Position numbers and translations under genes: made by a program. A DNA stretch of 64,000 nt from positions 3,443 through 67,442 of the forward strand of contig DASPIW010000032.1 in the NCBI GenBank assembly GCA_035628915.1, read 5' to 3'. Below, in pieces: positions 55,516 through 63,811 of the stretch; the first letter of the stretch is position 1; each line of letters opens with the position of its first letter. The stretch is from JARBUG01 sp035628915. GTDB taxonomy: Bacteria > Bacillota > Sulfobacillia > Symbiobacteriales > Symbiobacteriaceae. The notes under the pieces are model-generated. The model did no database searches. It was not told where the DNA came from and saw only the letters and a program-made list of their open reading frames with translations.

Positions 55516-58341
55516 ATGACTGAACGGAGCGGCGCCGAGCCCCGCCGCCCGTACCCCACGTTCGCCGGCTGGTCGCTTACCCGTGAGGGGTTCGCCGACC
55601 CGCCGGCGGACTTCCGCCCCTCGGTGTACTGGTTCTGGGGGCGGGAGGTCGACCGGAGCCAGTTGCTGCCCCGGATGCAGGAGATGAAGGCGGCCGGAAT
55701 TCCCTGCTTCTGGATTCAGACCCGCCTGGGCTATCCCATGGAAGACTACCTGTCGCCCCGGTTCTTCGACGACTACCGCTACTGCCTGGAGGAGGCCCGC
55801 AAGCTTGGGCTGAAGGCGGGCCTTTACGACGAGTACAACTGGATTACCGGCCACTGTGCCGGCAAGACCGTCGCCGGGCACGACCACTTCCGGGAGCGGC
55901 ACCTGTTTTGGACCGAGGGCGCCGCCGCTGAAAGCGGCACGGTGCTGAAGGTCTCCCAAATTCGTGCACTGCTGGCCGAGGGCCTGCGCGACGCCTGGGA
56001 ATGGATGTACGAAGGCGGGCGCCCCGTCTGGGGCGAGTGGCAGCCTGTGCGGGCCTTCGCGTTCCGGTCGCGTCCGGACGGCACCATCGACCCGGTGAGT
56101 CTGGTGGACCTCACGGCGCAGACGTGCCTGACAGGTCACGACGGCGACTCCTGCACGGTCGCGGTCGACTGGCAGCCGCCTGACGCGGCGTACCGCGTCC
56201 TCGCCTTTGTCAGCGCCCGCTGCACCACCTCCCGGCTGATTGACTACTTGAACCCGGACGCCATCCGGCGCTTCATCGAGGTGGGCTACGAGCCGTTCTG
56301 GCGTGAACTGGCGCCCTACTTTGGCGACCCGCTCTATGCCGTTTTCCTGGATGAACCCTACGCCGGCTTCTACAACTGGGCGGAGCGGAGCGGCGAGATA
56401 TACACCAGCTTCATGTACAACGAGGAGTTTTTCGCCCAGTTCCAGGCCGACCACGGCTTTGACTTCCGCAAGCACCTGTATGTGCTGATTCACAAGGCCG
56501 GCGACGCGGAGACGGCCCGTCTGCGCTGCCAGTTCTACTCGGCGTACAGCCAGCGGGCGATGGGGAGCTTCTTCGCGCAGTTGTCCGCCTGGTGCAAGGA
56601 GCACGGGATTCCCCTGACCGGCCACGAGCTGTGTACCAGTTGGAACTCGCAGTGGGCCCTGACCAGCCCGCGCAGCCACTTTGACTCGCTGAGCCAGTTT
56701 GGGGCCGACCACTTCGGCATCGGCGAGCTGAAAGAGATCTCCTGCACGGACTCAGGCATGTACCACCATACCATTTCGGCCAAAATGGGCTCCTCCATCG
56801 CCCATGTGCTGGGCAAGAACGGCAGCATGCTCGAGCAGTTCTCGAACTTCATTCAGCCGGGCGTGTCGGCGGCGGCGGGCAATTGGAACCTGACCCTGCA
56901 GACGCTGCGTCAGAAAGCTGACGCCTACATGCTGCAGGGTCTCAGCAAGTTCATCTTCCACGGGTTCTATCAGTCCAACGACGTGGTCGACGGCGGCAAG
57001 GCGGTGTGTTCCCAGCGGTTTGATTTCCCGCCGGGGCTGAACTTTGAGCCGTGGTTCCGGTACTATAAGGCGTTCGCCGATCACAACGGGCGCCTGAGCT
57101 ACTTCCTGAGCCAGGGGACGCACGTGGCCAGGGTGGCCGTCCTTTACCCGCTGCGGACCTACTGGGCCGAAGCGACCAACGACATCTTCGTGGCCGAAAC
57201 TGGCTTCCTCAACGAGCAGCTTGCCCGCCTCCATTACGACTACGATATCATCGATGAGCGGCAGATTCGGGCCGGCGAGGTGTGCGACGGACAGCTTCAC
57301 GTGCAGAACGAGGGGTATGCGTGCATCATCCTGCCCGCCGTCTCCACGGTGCAGGACGTCGCGACTATGGAGGCGCTCCGCCGCTTTGTGGCGGGCGGCG
57401 GCGTGTTGATTGCCACCGGGCGGGTGCCGACCAAGAGCGGCGCCCGAGGCGCCGACCCTGCGGTGGCAGTGGTCAGCCGGGAATTGTTCGCCGAGGCAGG
57501 TGGTGGGGTGTTGCTGCCCCTGCCCTTGCATCAGCTGGCTGACGGCCCCGCACAGTTGCAGGAGACTCTGGAGCGGCTGGTGCCGCGTGCGGTCGCCATT
57601 CGCACTGGCGGGCATGAAGACACGAATATCTTCTATTGCCAACGCGCCGACGCCGAGGCTCATTACGTCGCCCTGTTCAACGAGGAGGCGTCCGATAAGG
57701 TCGTCGCGCTGACCGTCAGCGGGGCGCATGGCATTCCTGAGCTCTGGGACCCGGAGACCGGTGCGGTCACGGAGTGGCGCTATTGCACGCCCGGTGAAGG
57801 CGGAATGACGGTGCACCTGCCCTTGAGACCCTGGCACACGACCTGCGTGCGCGTGCCGGTGCTGCCGGGCGCCGGCCCGACCTTTGCGGCGGAGGCCCTG
57901 CCTGTCCGGACAGCAGCGATGGCGCTGGAACTGGAGCCGGTCTGGCAGTTCTCATTTGACGGCGCACAGGCCCCCGTCGCAGTCCGCAGCGGCCAGGGGT
58001 GGGAGCGGCAGGGCTTCGGCACCTTCACCGGACTGGGCATCTACCGGCAGACCGTGTCGATTCCGCCCGAGTACCTGGGTCACCACCTGGTGCTCGAAGC
58101 CGGGGACGTCTGCCACACCCTGGAGGTCGAACTGAACGGCGTGCCCTGCGGCGTTCGGCCCTGGGCGCCCTTCCGGGTGGACTTGCCCCTCGGCGCTGTC
58201 AAGGCCGGACCGAATGAACTGGTGCTCAAAGTGACCAATACCGCCGGAAATGAGTTTTACGCAGGCACCCAGTATGAGAGGGCCCTGGCGCCTTCGGGCC
58301 TCTGTGGTCCGGTGCGCATCGTGGCCTATACAGTCGTGTAA
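55516..58341 (+). CDS. GH106-like glycoside hydrolase, copy 2
   Basis: Paralogue of the preceding enzyme, 941 residues and also without a signal peptide. Matching landmarks are SVYWFWGREVDRSQLLPRMQ, IPCFWIQTRLGYPMEDYLSP, GLKAGLYDEYNWITG, AVFLDEPYAGFYNWAERSG, GTHVARVAVLYPLRTYW and a C-terminal jelly-roll (FTGLGIYRQTVSIPPEYLGH). It is about 150 residues shorter because it has one C-terminal jelly-roll domain rather than two. GAGGGAGG lies about eight bases before the ATG. Two diverged copies in tandem suggest action on two linkages of one substrate or on two related glycosides taken up by the importer. Confidence 0.8.
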   Translation: MTERSGAEPRRPYPTFAGWSLTREGFADPPADFRPSVYWFWGREVDRSQLLPRMQEMKAAGIPCFWIQTRLGYPMEDYLSPRFFDDYRYCLEEARKLGLKAGLYDEYNWITGHCAGKTVAGHDHFRERHLFWTEGAAAESGTVLKVSQIRALLAEGLRDAWEWMYEGGRPVWGEWQPVRAFAFRSRPDGTIDPVSLVDLTAQTCLTGHDGDSCTVAVDWQPPDAAYRVLAFVSARCTTSRLIDYLNPDAIRRFIEVGYEPFWRELAPYFGDPLYAVFLDEPYAGFYNWAERSGEIYTSFMYNEEFFAQFQADHGFDFRKHLYVLIHKAGDAETARLRCQFYSAYSQRAMGSFFAQLSAWCKEHGIPLTGHELCTSWNSQWALTSPRSHFDSLSQFGADHFGIGELKEISCTDSGMYHHTISAKMGSSIAHVLGKNGSMLEQFSNFIQPGVSAAAGNWNLTLQTLRQKADAYMLQGLSKFIFHGFYQSNDVVDGGKAVCSQRFDFPPGLNFEPWFRYYKAFADHNGRLSYFLSQGTHVARVAVLYPLRTYWAEATNDIFVAETGFLNEQLARLHYDYDIIDERQIRAGEVCDGQLHVQNEGYACIILPAVSTVQDVATMEALRRFVAGGGVLIATGRVPTKSGARGADPAVAVVSRELFAEAGGGVLLPLPLHQLADGPAQLQETLERLVPRAVAIRTGGHEDTNIFYCQRADAEAHYVALFNEEASDKVVALTVSGAHGIPELWDPETGAVTEWRYCTPGEGGMTVHLPLRPWHTTCVRVPVLPGAGPTFAAEALPVRTAAMALELEPVWQFSFDGAQAPVAVRSGQGWERQGFGTFTGLGIYRQTVSIPPEYLGHHLVLEAGDVCHTLEVELNGVPCGVRPWAPFRVDLPLGAVKAGPNELVLKVTNTAGNEFYAGTQYERALAPSGLCGPVRIVAYTVV

Positions 58342-58357
58342 CGGGAGGCGGCAGGGT

Positions 58358-59527
58358 ATGATGAAGCCTCAACTGCGCATCGGCATGGTCGGTTACAAGT
58401 TCATGGGCAAGGCCCACAGCAATGCCTACCGCTCGGTGGCCAGGTTTATGGATGTGCCGTTTACCCCTGTGCTGCAGGCCATCTGCGGCCGCGACCGGGG
58501 AGCCGTTGCCGAGGCGGCGGCCCGGTACGGCTGGCAGGAGTACGAAACCGATTGGCGCCGCCTGGTCGCCCGCCCCGACATCGACGTGATCGACATCGGC
58601 ACGCCGAACAACTCCCACTGCGAAATTGCTCTGGCGGCAGCGAGGGCCGGGAAGCACATTCTGTGCGAGAAGCCCCTGGCCATGACCGTGGCCGAGGCCC
58701 GGGAGATGCTCGCGGCCGTCCAGTCGGCGGGCGTCACCCACATGCTGTGCCACAATTACCGCTTTGCTCCTGCCGTGCGCCTGGCCAAGCGGCTGATTGA
58801 CGAGGGTCACCTCGGGCAGATCTACCACTTCCGGGGCGTCTACCTGCAGGACTGGATCATGAACCCGGATTTTCCCCTGGTCTGGCGGCTGCAGGGCGAC
58901 ATTGCCGGGTCCGGGAGCCTGGGGGACCTCGGGGCCCATACGATCGACCTGGCCCGCTTCCTCGTTGGCGAGTTCAGCGAAGTGGTGGGCCTGCAGGAGA
59001 CCTTCATCAAAGAGCGGCCCGTGGGCGGGGAGATGGACGGCGGCCTCGGCGCCGGTGGCGGAGGCGGCGGCGCCCGCACCCGGGTCACGGTTGACGATGC
59101 GACCGCTTTCCTTGCCCGCTTCGAAAACGGCGCCGTGGGCACCTTTGAGGCCACCCGGTTCGCCGGCGGCAACCGCAACGGCAACCGCTGGGAGATCAAC
59201 GGGAGCAAGGGCAGCATCCGCTGGAACATGGAAGAGATGAACTGGCTGGAGGTCTACTTCCACGATGATCCGCCCGGCCTGCAGGGCTGGCGGCGCATCA
59301 ACTGCACCGAAGCGGTTCACCCCTATGCGGGCGCCTGGTGGCCGCCGGGCCACATCATCGGGTACGAGCACACTTTCGTCCATGCGGTCTACGAACTGCT
59401 GCACGGCATAGCCGGCCAGTACAGCCCTGCCCCCAACTTTGAAGACGGCCTGCGCAACCAGCAGGTGCTGGATGCAGTCGAGCGGTCAGCCGCGAGTCGG
59501 GCGTGGGTGCAGGTGGAGCGGGGGTGA
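58358..59527 (+). CDS. Gfo/Idh/MocA-family oxidoreductase
   Basis: Oxidoreductase of 389 residues, third of its family in the region. The Rossmann motif is RIGMVGYKFMGKAHSNAY, the EKP motif is CEKPLAMTVAEAR, and GSGSLGDLGAHTIDLARFLV carries the catalytic D-x3-H pattern. A Gly-rich insertion (GLGAGGGGGGAR) at about residue 230 is a flexible loop often seen in this subgroup. The first ATG at 58358 follows GGGAGG; the earlier in-frame start lies inside the upstream gene and is rejected. Its TGA stop overlaps the ATG of the epimerase relic (TGATG). Confidence 0.87.
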   Translation: MMKPQLRIGMVGYKFMGKAHSNAYRSVARFMDVPFTPVLQAICGRDRGAVAEAAARYGWQEYETDWRRLVARPDIDVIDIGTPNNSHCEIALAAARAGKHILCEKPLAMTVAEAREMLAAVQSAGVTHMLCHNYRFAPAVRLAKRLIDEGHLGQIYHFRGVYLQDWIMNPDFPLVWRLQGDIAGSGSLGDLGAHTIDLARFLVGEFSEVVGLQETFIKERPVGGEMDGGLGAGGGGGGARTRVTVDDATAFLARFENGAVGTFEATRFAGGNRNGNRWEINGSKGSIRWNMEEMNWLEVYFHDDPPGLQGWRRINCTEAVHPYAGAWWPPGHIIGYEHTFVHAVYELLHGIAGQYSPAPNFEDGLRNQQVLDAVERSAASRAWVQVERG

Positions 59528-59800
59528 TGCCGGGTGTGATGGACGGCAGCTTCGTGCCGAACATCTCCCTCGGTCCGGAAGTGATCCGTGCCCTCAGGCC
59601 CCTGACCGGGCTGCCGTTCGACACACACCTGATGGTCAGGGAGCCTCGACGGAAACATTTTCGAAGGGACGGTGCCACCGCTGGCCAAGGCGGGCGCGGA
59701 GTACTTCGTGCTCGGAACCTCCGGTCTCTTTACGAAGAAGCGCTCCTTTGCCGACAGCTTGGCCTTGCTGCGGGGCGGGCGCCATTTGCAGGCAGGGTAA
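59527..59800 (+). pseudogene. Ribulose-phosphate 3-epimerase-family relic with internal deletion
   Basis: The sequence first reads VMDGSFVPNISLGPEVIRAL, RPLTGLPFDTHLMVREP, the second-strand to third-strand region of ribulose-phosphate/allulose-phosphate 3-epimerases. After 59645 the frame changes and reads LDGNIFEGTVPPLAKAGAEY, FVLGTSGLFTKK, the C-terminal phosphate-binding region (normally DGNI...GAD-x-FV-x-GTS). The N-terminal about 30 and roughly 100 middle residues are gone. It is coupled by TGATG to the Gfo/Idh gene, so it was the operon's last gene. No function is expected. Confidence 0.85.
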
Positions 59801-59806
59801 ACGGAA

Positions 59807-59838
59807 GCGGCCCGGTCCCTTTTGGGGGTTCGGGCCGC
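59807..59838 (+). terminator. Hairpin between convergent genes
   Basis: GCGGCCCG (59807-59814) pairs with CGGGCCGC (59831-59838). It separates the end of the sugar operon from the convergent aldo/keto reductase gene; the loop is long (16 bases). Confidence 0.6.
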
Positions 59839-59841
59839 CTG

Positions 59842-60696
59842 TTACCGGGAAGATGCGAAGAGGGGCTTGACCTGCCCGGCCCGCATGCGCATTTCTTCCC
59901 GTTCGGCGTATGACAGGGGCTCGAAGCGCTCGGCTACGTCGACTGCATGCCAGAACAGACGGGCGTCACCGGGCGGAATGGCCGCAGTGACCGGTTCCGA
60001 CAGCGTGAAGCGCAGGGCCAGCGCAGCTTCGGCCAGGTCGCTGCAGGGCTCATACCAGCACTTGGGGAACTGCACCCGGTCTTCCTGGCGCTCCCAGCTG
60101 CTCCGGGCCATCGCCTTCAGGCAGAGGCGGCCCATTGCCTTGCTGCGGGCCTTCTCCATGACGGCGGGGCCGAAGTCCGCCTGCATGTAGTTCACCCAGT
60201 TGACCGGGAAGAGGATGCTGTCAAAGTCGAAGGCGTCCATGAGCTTCAGGGCGATGGCGTCTGAGTGCGCAGAGAAGCCGAGGTAGCGCACCAGCCCTTT
60301 CTCCCGGGCCGCCACAAGCGCCTCCATGGCGCCGCCGGGGCCCATGGCCTGCTCGTAGTCTTCATCCGTGGTCATAGCATGCAGTTGGTACAGGTCAAAG
60401 TGATCGGCCCGCAGAAGGCGGAGGGAGCGCTCCAGTGCTTCCTCCGCTTCGGCTTTTGTCCGCTTCTGCGTCTTGCAGGCAAGGAATACCTGATTGCGGT
60501 ACGGCTCCAGCGCTGGACCGAGCCGCTCCTCGGCGTCGTCATATGTAGGCGCCACGTCGAAATAGTTTATGTCCCGGTCGATGGCGCGGGCGACCAGGCT
60601 GTTGGCCTCCGCTTGCGACTCCCGGGCAACCAGCATACCCCCAAAACCCAGGCACGACAGCTCCACACCGGTCTTCCCCAGCGTTCTGCGCTCCAT
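59842..60696 (-). CDS. Aldo/keto reductase
   Basis: NADPH-dependent aldo/keto reductase of 284 residues with a TIM barrel. The catalytic tetrad positions are visible: Asp and Tyr in NYFDVAPTYDDAE, Lys in ACKTQKRTKAEAE and His in DLYQLHAMT. The ATG at 60696 follows GGAGGTC with seven bases spacing; the longer frame starting at 60720 is rejected. Unlike larger relatives it lacks the C-terminal ferredoxin-like cysteine motif. It converges on the sugar operon and may reduce a sugar aldehyde or ketone, but nothing ties it to the pathway. Confidence 0.88.
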   Translation of the reverse strand: MERRTLGKTGVELSCLGFGGMLVARESQAEANSLVARAIDRDINYFDVAPTYDDAEERLGPALEPYRNQVFLACKTQKRTKAEAEEALERSLRLLRADHFDLYQLHAMTTDEDYEQAMGPGGAMEALVAAREKGLVRYLGFSAHSDAIALKLMDAFDFDSILFPVNWVNYMQADFGPAVMEKARSKAMGRLCLKAMARSSWERQEDRVQFPKCWYEPCSDLAEAALALRFTLSEPVTAAIPPGDARLFWHAVDVAERFEPLSYAEREEMRMRAGQVKPLFASSR

Positions 60697-60774
60697 GGCC
60701 ACGACCTCCGTCCCACACATACTGCATGAAGGTTCGCCAGGAGGCGGAATATTCCTTCGGGCGGGACGCAGGCC

Positions 60775-61071
60775 CTACGCCAGGATGAACCGGGTCGCCC
60801 GCTGCAGGCTCTCGGCGTCCCGCACATGGAGGCCCTGTTGTACACCGGCCTCCGGCAGGGCGCAGGTCCGCCGCCGCATCCTCCAGCCACGGCCCGACCG
60901 CCCCGAAGCCCCGGGCAGACGCCAGGCCGGAAAGCGCCAGCACCTGCAGTTCCTAGCCATGGAGTGCCGCCTCCGTCTGGCCGCTGAGGGCTGCCAGGGC
61001 CAGGCGCCCTCCCCATACGCCTTCTGCTGATATAGAATGAAAACGGCGATCCTAAGCTCGTCAAGGTTCAT
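60775..61071 (-). pseudogene. Degraded helical-repeat-type gene fragment
   Basis: The minus strand starts MNLDELRIAVFILYQQKAYG with an Arg/Ala-rich continuation that is not protein-like. In the next frame it goes on as LALAALSGQTEAALHG and then stops. The start resembles TPR-like helix pairs (LYQQ-x-Y-x-E-A-L) found at the N-terminus of some Firmicutes hydrolases. The frame break and biased composition indicate a relic. It precedes the aldo/keto reductase on the same strand. Confidence 0.4.
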
Positions 61072-61158
61072 CGTTTTCGCCCTCCTTCCGCCACATCGGG
61101 CGAACAGAGCCCTGCCACCCGTTCACGAAACCCTTGGGCTGAGAAAGGGGTACTTGCA

Positions 61159-61626
61159 ATGACCAACCTGAAACAGGAACCAATGGCAAAGGTCGAAATG
61201 CTGATCAGAAAACCGGCTAAGGAAGTGTTTGAGGCCTTTGTCGACCCTGCGATTACGACGAAATTCTGGTTTACAAAGAGCAGCGGAAGGCTGGAACAGG
61301 GAAAACGCGTCACGTGGGAATGGGAGATGTACGGCGTCTCTGCAGGCGTACATGTCCAGGCGATTGACGAGAACAAGCGGATCCTCATTGCATTTGATGA
61401 TCACACCACGGTCGAGTGGACCCTTACGGATCGGGCCGCGGACGAAACTTTCGTCACGATTGCACATTCGGGGTTTGTCGGGGATTCGGATGAGATCGTA
61501 AGGCAAGTCATAGACAGTACCGGGGGATTTACGATCGTGCTTTGCGGGCTGAAGGCGCTTCTTGAGCACGGAATTGCCCTGAATCTCGTCGCGGATAAGG
61601 CTCCCGACGCACACGTGAAGCGCTAG
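61159..61626 (+). CDS. SRPBCC/AHSA1-family protein
   Basis: Protein of 155 residues with the START-like helix-grip fold of the AHSA1/YndB group. Typical elements are the opening strand with IRKPAKEVFEAFVDPAITTK, FWFTKSSGRLEQGKRVTWEW and the C-terminal helix GGFTIVLCGLKALLEHG. AAAGGGG lies eight bases before the ATG. These proteins bind lipophilic ligands or act as stress-related adaptors; the ligand cannot be read. It stands alone and its end faces a small minus-strand gene across a repeated hairpin. GC content is slightly lower than around it. Confidence 0.87.
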   Translation: MTNLKQEPMAKVEMLIRKPAKEVFEAFVDPAITTKFWFTKSSGRLEQGKRVTWEWEMYGVSAGVHVQAIDENKRILIAFDDHTTVEWTLTDRAADETFVTIAHSGFVGDSDEIVRQVIDSTGGFTIVLCGLKALLEHGIALNLVADKAPDAHVKR

Positions 61627-61671
61627 GCGAAACGGGAAACCTCGGCTGCTCTGCGGGAACGAACAATAGAC

Positions 61672-61699
61672 CCTGCCGCAGCGAGTGCGACAGGGTCCA
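61672..61699 (+). repeat. Hairpin repeat related to 21938-21971
   Basis: GACCCTGCCGCAGCGAGTGC with the closing GACAGGGTC repeats the sequence and structure of the hairpin at 21940-21968 and is followed by a similar GGCGGGCGAG. Here it lies between two convergent genes and can terminate both. Confidence 0.65.
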
Positions 61700-61716
61700 G
61701 CCTCCTGGCGGGCGAG

Positions 61717-61986
61717 CTAGGGAGATTCCGGCCTTTCGGGTGCCCGCCCTGCGGCAGCGCCGCCGGCGCCCCCGACCGTGGCCCCGGCTGCCCCGCCGAC
61801 AAAGGTGCCGACAGGGCCGAAAGCAGAGCCGATGGCTGCGCCGGCCAGCACCCCGCCGGCGCCTCCTGCAATGCCGCCGGCCCCGGCACCCATGCCCCCG
61901 CCGCCCGCCCGGGCTTCATAGGGAGGGATCTTGTTCAGCTCTTCCATGGAGTACCGGATAATCCCCTTCTCATCGCGTTGTGCCAC
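61717..61986 (-). CDS. Small glycine-zipper protein
   Basis: Protein of 89 residues. The first 26 residues are polar (MAQRDEKGIIRYSMEELNKI). Residues about 28-82 are almost only Gly, Ala and Val with GxxxG spacing (GAGAGGIAGGAGGVLAGAAI, GSAFGPVGTFVGGAAGATVG), the mark of glycine-zipper membrane or self-assembling segments. The GTG start at 61986 has GGGGGG seven bases upstream. No signal peptide is present. Similar Gly-zipper proteins associate with membranes or the spore coat; the role here is unknown. Confidence 0.65.
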   Translation of the reverse strand: MAQRDEKGIIRYSMEELNKIPPYEARAGGGGMGAGAGGIAGGAGGVLAGAAIGSAFGPVGTFVGGAAGATVGGAGGAAAGRAPERPESP

Positions 61987-62332
61987 CGAAAGTCCCCCCA
62001 GATCATGTGGTGTGAAACCTAGTGTGCGCCGACAGTCGCATTGTTACGTCAGCAGAAGGCGGCGCAGCCTTATCTGTTAGCACGTATTGCAGAGGACCGA
62101 GGCCAAATCGGTTGACGACGGCCTGCCAGGTGGTATGCCAAGGCAAGTCTGAAGAGCTTCTTCGCACTCTTTCGTGCACCAGTCATCAGCGGTTCCTGGC
62201 TCCGGTCCACCAGGCGCTGAACCTGGCGGTACTGGACCCGGGGCTCGCCGCAATTACCTACGCCTACGTTGGCATCGATGTAGGCGTGGTGAAACCATAC
62301 AGTCGGCCCGCGGTTTCCGGTTGTCAACAGAT

Positions 62333-62561
62333 ACAAGCTTAGCGAGCTCCAAGACTTGTAGATTTTCACAACTGAAACGCCGTCGGCGGTGTTGGATGCC
62401 CCTCCAGGTAACGGAAGTAGACGAAACTCGGCGAATCTTGTCGCTTACGCCCTCGATTGGTGCCAATGCAGACCTGTGCGGGCCGGGAACCTGGTCCAGT
62501 TTTCAATCGGTACAAGCCATTGGTGACCAACACCTTGTACATTTTGACAACCCGCGGCGGC
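62333..62561. repeat. Two copies of a 41-base dyad element
   Basis: Copy 1 (from about 62333) and copy 2 (from about 62511) share TACAAGC at one end and CTTGTA-x-ATTTT-x-ACAAC at the other at the same spacing, with a diverged middle. In copy 2 the middle forms an inner stem TTGGT-G-ACCAA. Each could be a hairpin terminator-like or mobile-repeat element. Confidence 0.55.
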
Positions 62562-62650
62562 CGACCCGGGACCCGTTTGCCATGAGCCACGTGGCTGGAC
62601 ATCATTCGTTTCGGGGCACCTTAGTGCGCCTTGGTGCAGGCAGATAAATC

Positions 62651-62899
62651 GTGATGAATCTCGCCGCGGCTCGGCCCGGCTCGCTTCAGTTCAATAAATT
62701 CCGCTACTTTTGGCTGCTTTTCGCCGCGGCGTGATGCATTTCGCCGCGGCCCGAATCTTCGTTCGCCGCGCCAGCACACCTGACGAGACCATGCCAGACC
62801 TTGCTGCACTTGGCCTAAACTATCCCGCACGCGGGGATCTTTCGTTCGCCCCTGGCCACCCGCCGCGGTTCGCCGCGGCTGCACGCGGCTCGCCGCGGC
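62651..62899. repeat. Cluster of TCGCCGCGGC palindromic repeats
   Basis: TCGCCGCGGC occurs exactly at 62661, 62721, 62741, 62870 and 62890, with shorter forms at 62763 and 62861. Several spacings are about 20 bases. A longer unit GTGATG-A/C-AT-C/T-TCGCCGCGGC is present at 62651-62670 and 62731-62750. The core CCGCGG is self-complementary, so the cluster can form many small hairpins. Confidence 0.75.
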
Positions 62900-63204
62900 T
62901 CGCTGCATCTAGCGCGCGATCGCCAAAACCGGCCCCTGTTGCTAATATTTTGCCCCCGGCCCGGGGTGTTTGTGGGAGCAACCCTCCCCTCGCACCACCG
63001 GGCCACACTTGTCCTCTTCAGCCGAGGCCGAACAAATGTGCCGTAACACCTCCACAGAGAGTGTCGCTCTATGAGACCATTTACCTATATCCGGTCTATG
63101 ACTCAGGACCCATTTACTGGAATGATCTGACGTAATAAACTTCAGTCACAAGCTAGATATTAGTTGGTCTACTTTAAATTAGGAACAAATGGAGGATGAT
63201 CCCT

Positions 63205-63792
63205 GTGGCGAAGACGCTGAATTACGTACAGGTGAGCGTGGATGTCCAGAAGGTCGAGACCTCTTATGACACGTACTCCCTGGCCCGGCGCAACCCGCCG
63301 TCGGCGGAGATCAACCGCCACGGACGGGCCCGTACCAACGTTGAGGGCGCCGAGGAATGGCGGCTCTTCTTCGAGGATCAGAAGGTCGATCCGCTTCAGC
63401 CCTGGATTACGACCGGTACCAACAAAGCGCAGGGCCTGATCTTCATGTACTCCGCCTCCGAGGCGGATGCGGGCGCCATTGCGGTAAAGTGGGATCCGGA
63501 TGCCCGGGTCTACATCACGCACTTCGGGGCGGCCATGAAGGAGTGTCCGGCGGTGCGTCCGGTCACCACCGTCGAGGCCCAGTGGAAGCCCGGCCTGGAC
63601 AAGGAGGGCAAGCCCTGCCTGATCATTAACGTCAAGGCGGCGAAGGCCAAGCGGGCCGGGGCTGCGGGCGACGAGACGCTGGCCGCCCGGGCGGAGGAAG
63701 AGGCGGCGAAGAAGGCAGCCAGGGCGGCCGCCCGAGAGCGGATCACCGCAGCCAAGAAGGGCGCATCGCAGATCGCCGCCACGGAGCAGTAG
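63205..63792 (+). CDS. Hypothetical protein with Ala/Lys-rich C-terminal helix
   Basis: Protein of about 195 residues that I do not recognise. The first 130 residues look like a soluble beta-rich domain (NYVQVSVDVQKVETSYDTYS, AQGLIFMYSASEADAGAIAV, KWDPDARVYITHFG). The last 55 are a charged helix rich in Ala, Lys, Glu and Arg (AARAEEEAAKKAARAAARER), a likely coiled coil or nucleic-acid-contacting tail. The GTG at 63205 lies nine bases after GGAGG; the ATG at 63196 is too close to that site. It has its own AT-rich upstream region and a strong terminator, so it is monocistronic. Confidence 0.7.
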   Translation: MAKTLNYVQVSVDVQKVETSYDTYSLARRNPPSAEINRHGRARTNVEGAEEWRLFFEDQKVDPLQPWITTGTNKAQGLIFMYSASEADAGAIAVKWDPDARVYITHFGAAMKECPAVRPVTTVEAQWKPGLDKEGKPCLIINVKAAKAKRAGAAGDETLAARAEEEAAKKAARAAARERITAAKKGASQIAATEQ

Positions 63793-63811
63793 CTTCCATG
63801 GGGAATACATA

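Larger units (their letters stand above)
62000..63190. other. 1.2 kb gene-free region with dyads and CCGCGG repeats
   Basis: No convincing gene was found on either strand. Two spaced dyads (TACAAG...CTTGTA followed by ATTTT) occur at about 62331 and 62511. Between 62650 and 62900 the sequence TCGCCGCGGC recurs at least five times. The last 200 bases, before the unknown Ala-rich gene, are AT-rich and may hold its promoter. Short open frames here lack ribosome binding sites. Confidence 0.6.

Noticed and set aside
62022..62342. Open frame containing YVGIDVG, reminiscent of the IS110 transposase start
   Set aside because: Only seven residues match, the rest has no transposase similarity and there is no ribosome binding site; most likely chance.
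62333..62561. The paired dyads as integron attC sites
   Set aside because: The ends do not fit the RYYYAAC/GTTRRRY core and no cassette gene or integrase is present.
62651..62899. Possible CRISPR array from regularly recurring TCGCCGCGGC
   Set aside because: The repeats are only 10 bases, spacing is irregular (about 11 to over 100 bases), spacers are similar in composition to the repeats and there are no cas genes.
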